Source of the DNA: Poriferisodalis sp965203655
GTDB lineage: Bacteria > Actinomycetota > Acidimicrobiia > Acidimicrobiales > Poriferisodalaceae
Length of the DNA stretch: 64,000 nucleotides
Assembly: GCF_965203655.1 (NCBI RefSeq)
Contig: NZ_CBDBDD010000005.1
Span: 62,001 to 126,000, forward strand
Direction of reading: 5' to 3'
Each line of letters begins with the position of its first letter. Position 1 is the stretch's first letter. This document shows, in pieces, positions 62,375-64,000 of this stretch. Both the position numbers and the translations under genes were made by a program. The notes below the pieces were generated by a model. It saw only the letters and a program-made list of their open reading frames with translations. It was not told where the DNA came from and made no database searches.

Positions 62375-64000
62375 TCAGCTGCGTTGCGCAGCGATCTTCC
62401 CTGCGATCGCCGCCGCGGCTTCCTCCACAGTCAGCAGGACTGTCTCACCAGTTGCGCGCTCAGTCAGCTCAACATTGCCCTGCGCCAGGCTGCGTGCCCC
62501 GACCGTGATGCGAAACGGGATGCCCACCAGCTCGGTGTCGGCCAGCTTCACCCCGGGGCGCAGCTCACGGTCGTCGCAAAGGCAATCGACGCCCAAGTCG
62601 GACAGTTCCTGGTACAGCACCTCGCCGGCGCGGGACTGCGACTCGTCAGCAAGATCGAGAATCGCCACGACTGCCTCGAACGGCGCAACAGAGATGGGCC
62701 AGCACAGGCCCTTTTCGTCGTGGTGGGTCTCGGCCACGGCGGCCATGGCACGACCGATGCCGATGCCGTAGCTGCCCATGATCGGTGTGCGGGCCTCGCC
62801 ATCGGCGTCCAGCACCGACACGCCCATCGCCTCGGAGTATTTCCGGCCGAGCTTGAAGATGTGCCCTGCCTCGATGCATCTCACGATCCCGAGCGGCTGG
62901 CCGCACACGATGCAGGGCTCGCCGGCACCCACCTCACGCAGGTCCATCCAACGGGGATTGCTGATATCTCGTTCGATGTCGACGCCGCGCAGGTGCCAGT
63001 CGTCTTCGTTGGCACCGGTGGTCATGCAGCGTCGCCCGCGCAATGCCTCATCGGCGAAGATCGGCAAGTCGCTCACGCCGACTGCGCCGAGACTGCCGGG
63101 TTTGGCGCCGAGCTGCGCCATGGTTTCGGTGGCAGTCGCCGGCCGTATCTCGGCGGCGCCGCTGCCGTCAGCCAGCTTCTGGAGATTGAGCTGATGATCG
63201 CCGCGCAGGATCGCGAGCGAGAGCTCGCCGTCCAACACCATCACCATTGTCTTGATCTGGCGGTCCGCAGGTGCGCCGCCTTCGAAGTCGGCCAGTCCGT
63301 CGATCGTACGAACTCCGGGCGTGGGAAACCGCTCGGGAGCGGGCAGCGACGGCGGGTCGTCGATCGGCGGCACCGATGCGCGGGCCCGTTCGACGTTGGC
63401 CCGGTAGCCGCAGGCATCACAGCGCGCCACGTCGTCCTCGCCGACCGGCGACGCCACCATGAACTCGACGCTCGCATCGCCGCCCATCGCACCCGATGAG
63501 GCCTGCACGTCCATCACCTCGAGATCCAGACGCTCGAATATCCGCAGGTAGGCCTCCCAGTGGGCGTCGAACGCAGCATCGAGTCCCGCTTCGTCGAGAT
63601 CGAAGCTGTAGGAGTCCTTCATCATGAACTCCCGCACTCGCAGCAGCCCGCTGCGCGGGCGCGGTTCATCGCGGAACTTGGTCTGGATCTGGTACCAGAT
63701 CTGCGGCAGATCGCGGTACGAGCTCATCTCCGCAGCAAGTGCTGCGAATACCTCTTCGTGGGTCATGCCCAGCACGACATCGGCATCGTTGCGGTCCTTC
63801 AGGCGGAACATCTCCGCGCCGACCAAGTCCCACCGGCCGCTGCGCCGCCACAGATCCGCCGGGTGCATGGCAGGCAGCAGGAACTCCTGGGCACCGATGG
63901 CGTCCATCTCGGAGCGCACGATGTCGGCCACCCTGTTGTGGACCCGCAGGCCGAGCGGCAGCAGGTTGTAGTGACCCGAATGCAGCTGCCGGATGAAGCC
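62375..64000 (-). CDS. proS: Prolyl-tRNA synthetase (5' part outside the window)
   Basis: Class II synthetase, bacterial ProS type, charging tRNA-Pro. The frame is open to the window edge, so the N-terminus is missing; 541 residues are seen. Motif 2 (QIWYQIQTKFRDEPRPRSGLLRVREFMMKDSYSFDLDE), the inserted editing domain (DLADFEGGAPADRQIKTMVMVLDGELSLAILRGDHQLNLQKL), motif 3 (MGSYGIGIGRAMAAVAE) and the C-terminal anticodon domain (PFEAVVAILDLADESQ) are in order. Residues upstream of the internal GTG, GFIRQLHSGHYNLLPLGLRV, also match. Runs against the island but on the same strand as the corrinoid operon. Confidence 0.95.
   Translation of the reverse strand, partial: GFIRQLHSGHYNLLPLGLRVHNRVADIVRSEMDAIGAQEFLLPAMHPADLWRRSGRWDLVGAEMFRLKDRNDADVVLGMTHEEVFAALAAEMSSYRDLPQIWYQIQTKFRDEPRPRSGLLRVREFMMKDSYSFDLDEAGLDAAFDAHWEAYLRIFERLDLEVMDVQASSGAMGGDASVEFMVASPVGEDDVARCDACGYRANVERARASVPPIDDPPSLPAPERFPTPGVRTIDGLADFEGGAPADRQIKTMVMVLDGELSLAILRGDHQLNLQKLADGSGAAEIRPATATETMAQLGAKPGSLGAVGVSDLPIFADEALRGRRCMTTGANEDDWHLRGVDIERDISNPRWMDLREVGAGEPCIVCGQPLGIVRCIEAGHIFKLGRKYSEAMGVSVLDADGEARTPIMGSYGIGIGRAMAAVAETHHDEKGLCWPISVAPFEAVVAILDLADESQSRAGEVLYQELSDLGVDCLCDDRELRPGVKLADTELVGIPFRITVGARSLAQGNVELTERATGETVLLTVEEAAAAIAGKIAAQRS

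Overview
The window is high-GC DNA, densely packed with genes, with many 4-base start/stop overlaps, frequent GTG starts and no gene-free stretch longer than about 225 bases. Gene content points to an actinobacterium (Actinomycetota), most plausibly the Acidimicrobiia or a relative. The signs are a division and cell-wall cluster with SepF and no FtsA, a Bpa-type proteasome activator, an LLM (F420-type) oxidoreductase, a SCO6745/SalK-type protein, DUF35 plus SCP2-type thiolase, and an actinobacterial-type methylenetetrahydrofolate reductase. The exact lineage is inference. No rRNA, tRNA, CRISPR array, insertion sequence or phage gene was seen.

1-13.7 kb (+): the dcw cluster ftsI (5' cut by the window edge), murE, mraY, murD, ftsW, murG, murC, murB, ftsQ, ftsZ, then pgeF, yggS, sepF and yggT. 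murF is absent from its usual place. 13.8-19.9 kb: an acidic coiled-coil protein where divIVA is usually found, ileS (type 2, inverted), a DksA/TraR-like protein with a histone-H1-like tail and a degenerate zinc finger, lspA and rluD. 19.9-30.6 kb: an Rrf2 regulator, a phosphodiesterase, bpa, a nitroreductase, a DUF35/thiolase pair, an LLM enzyme, an SDR, glnS and a SCO6745 protein. 30.6-40 kb: mostly catabolic enzymes (phosphotransferase-DUF6285 fusion, phytanoyl-CoA dioxygenase-like, dihydroorotase-like amidohydrolase, CaiB/BaiF CoA-transferase, an erythronate-dehydrogenase-like epimerase), a SerA-type dehydrogenase and an MFS transporter.

40-62.3 kb is the most interesting part: an apparently complete island for stripping methyl groups from methylated amines and oxidising them to CO2. 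A five-gene minus-strand operon (corrinoid protein, DUF1638 protein, pterin-binding methyltransferase, corrinoid-activating Fe-S protein, MttB-family methyltransferase without pyrrolysine) would move methyl groups from a quaternary or tertiary amine, for example glycine betaine, to tetrahydrofolate. A dimethylglycine/sarcosine-dehydrogenase-like flavoenzyme with ETF subunits would remove further methyl groups. A methylenetetrahydrofolate reductase and formate-THF ligase would carry C1 units to formate. A three-gene NAD-linked formate dehydrogenase would finish the oxidation. Its catalytic subunit is read through an in-frame UGA followed by a bacterial SECIS-like hairpin, so it is very probably a selenoprotein. 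Its large subunit is split, with the N-terminal iron-sulfur half (including the 4Fe-4S domain that normally begins the catalytic chain) encoded two genes downstream. An IclR-family regulator sits in the middle. One operator-like sequence recurs in three promoter regions: its own/fdh, fhs/dehydrogenase, and the corrinoid operon. This suggests a single regulon. Two transporters (MFS and EamA) lie inside the island. The window ends in proS (5' part outside).
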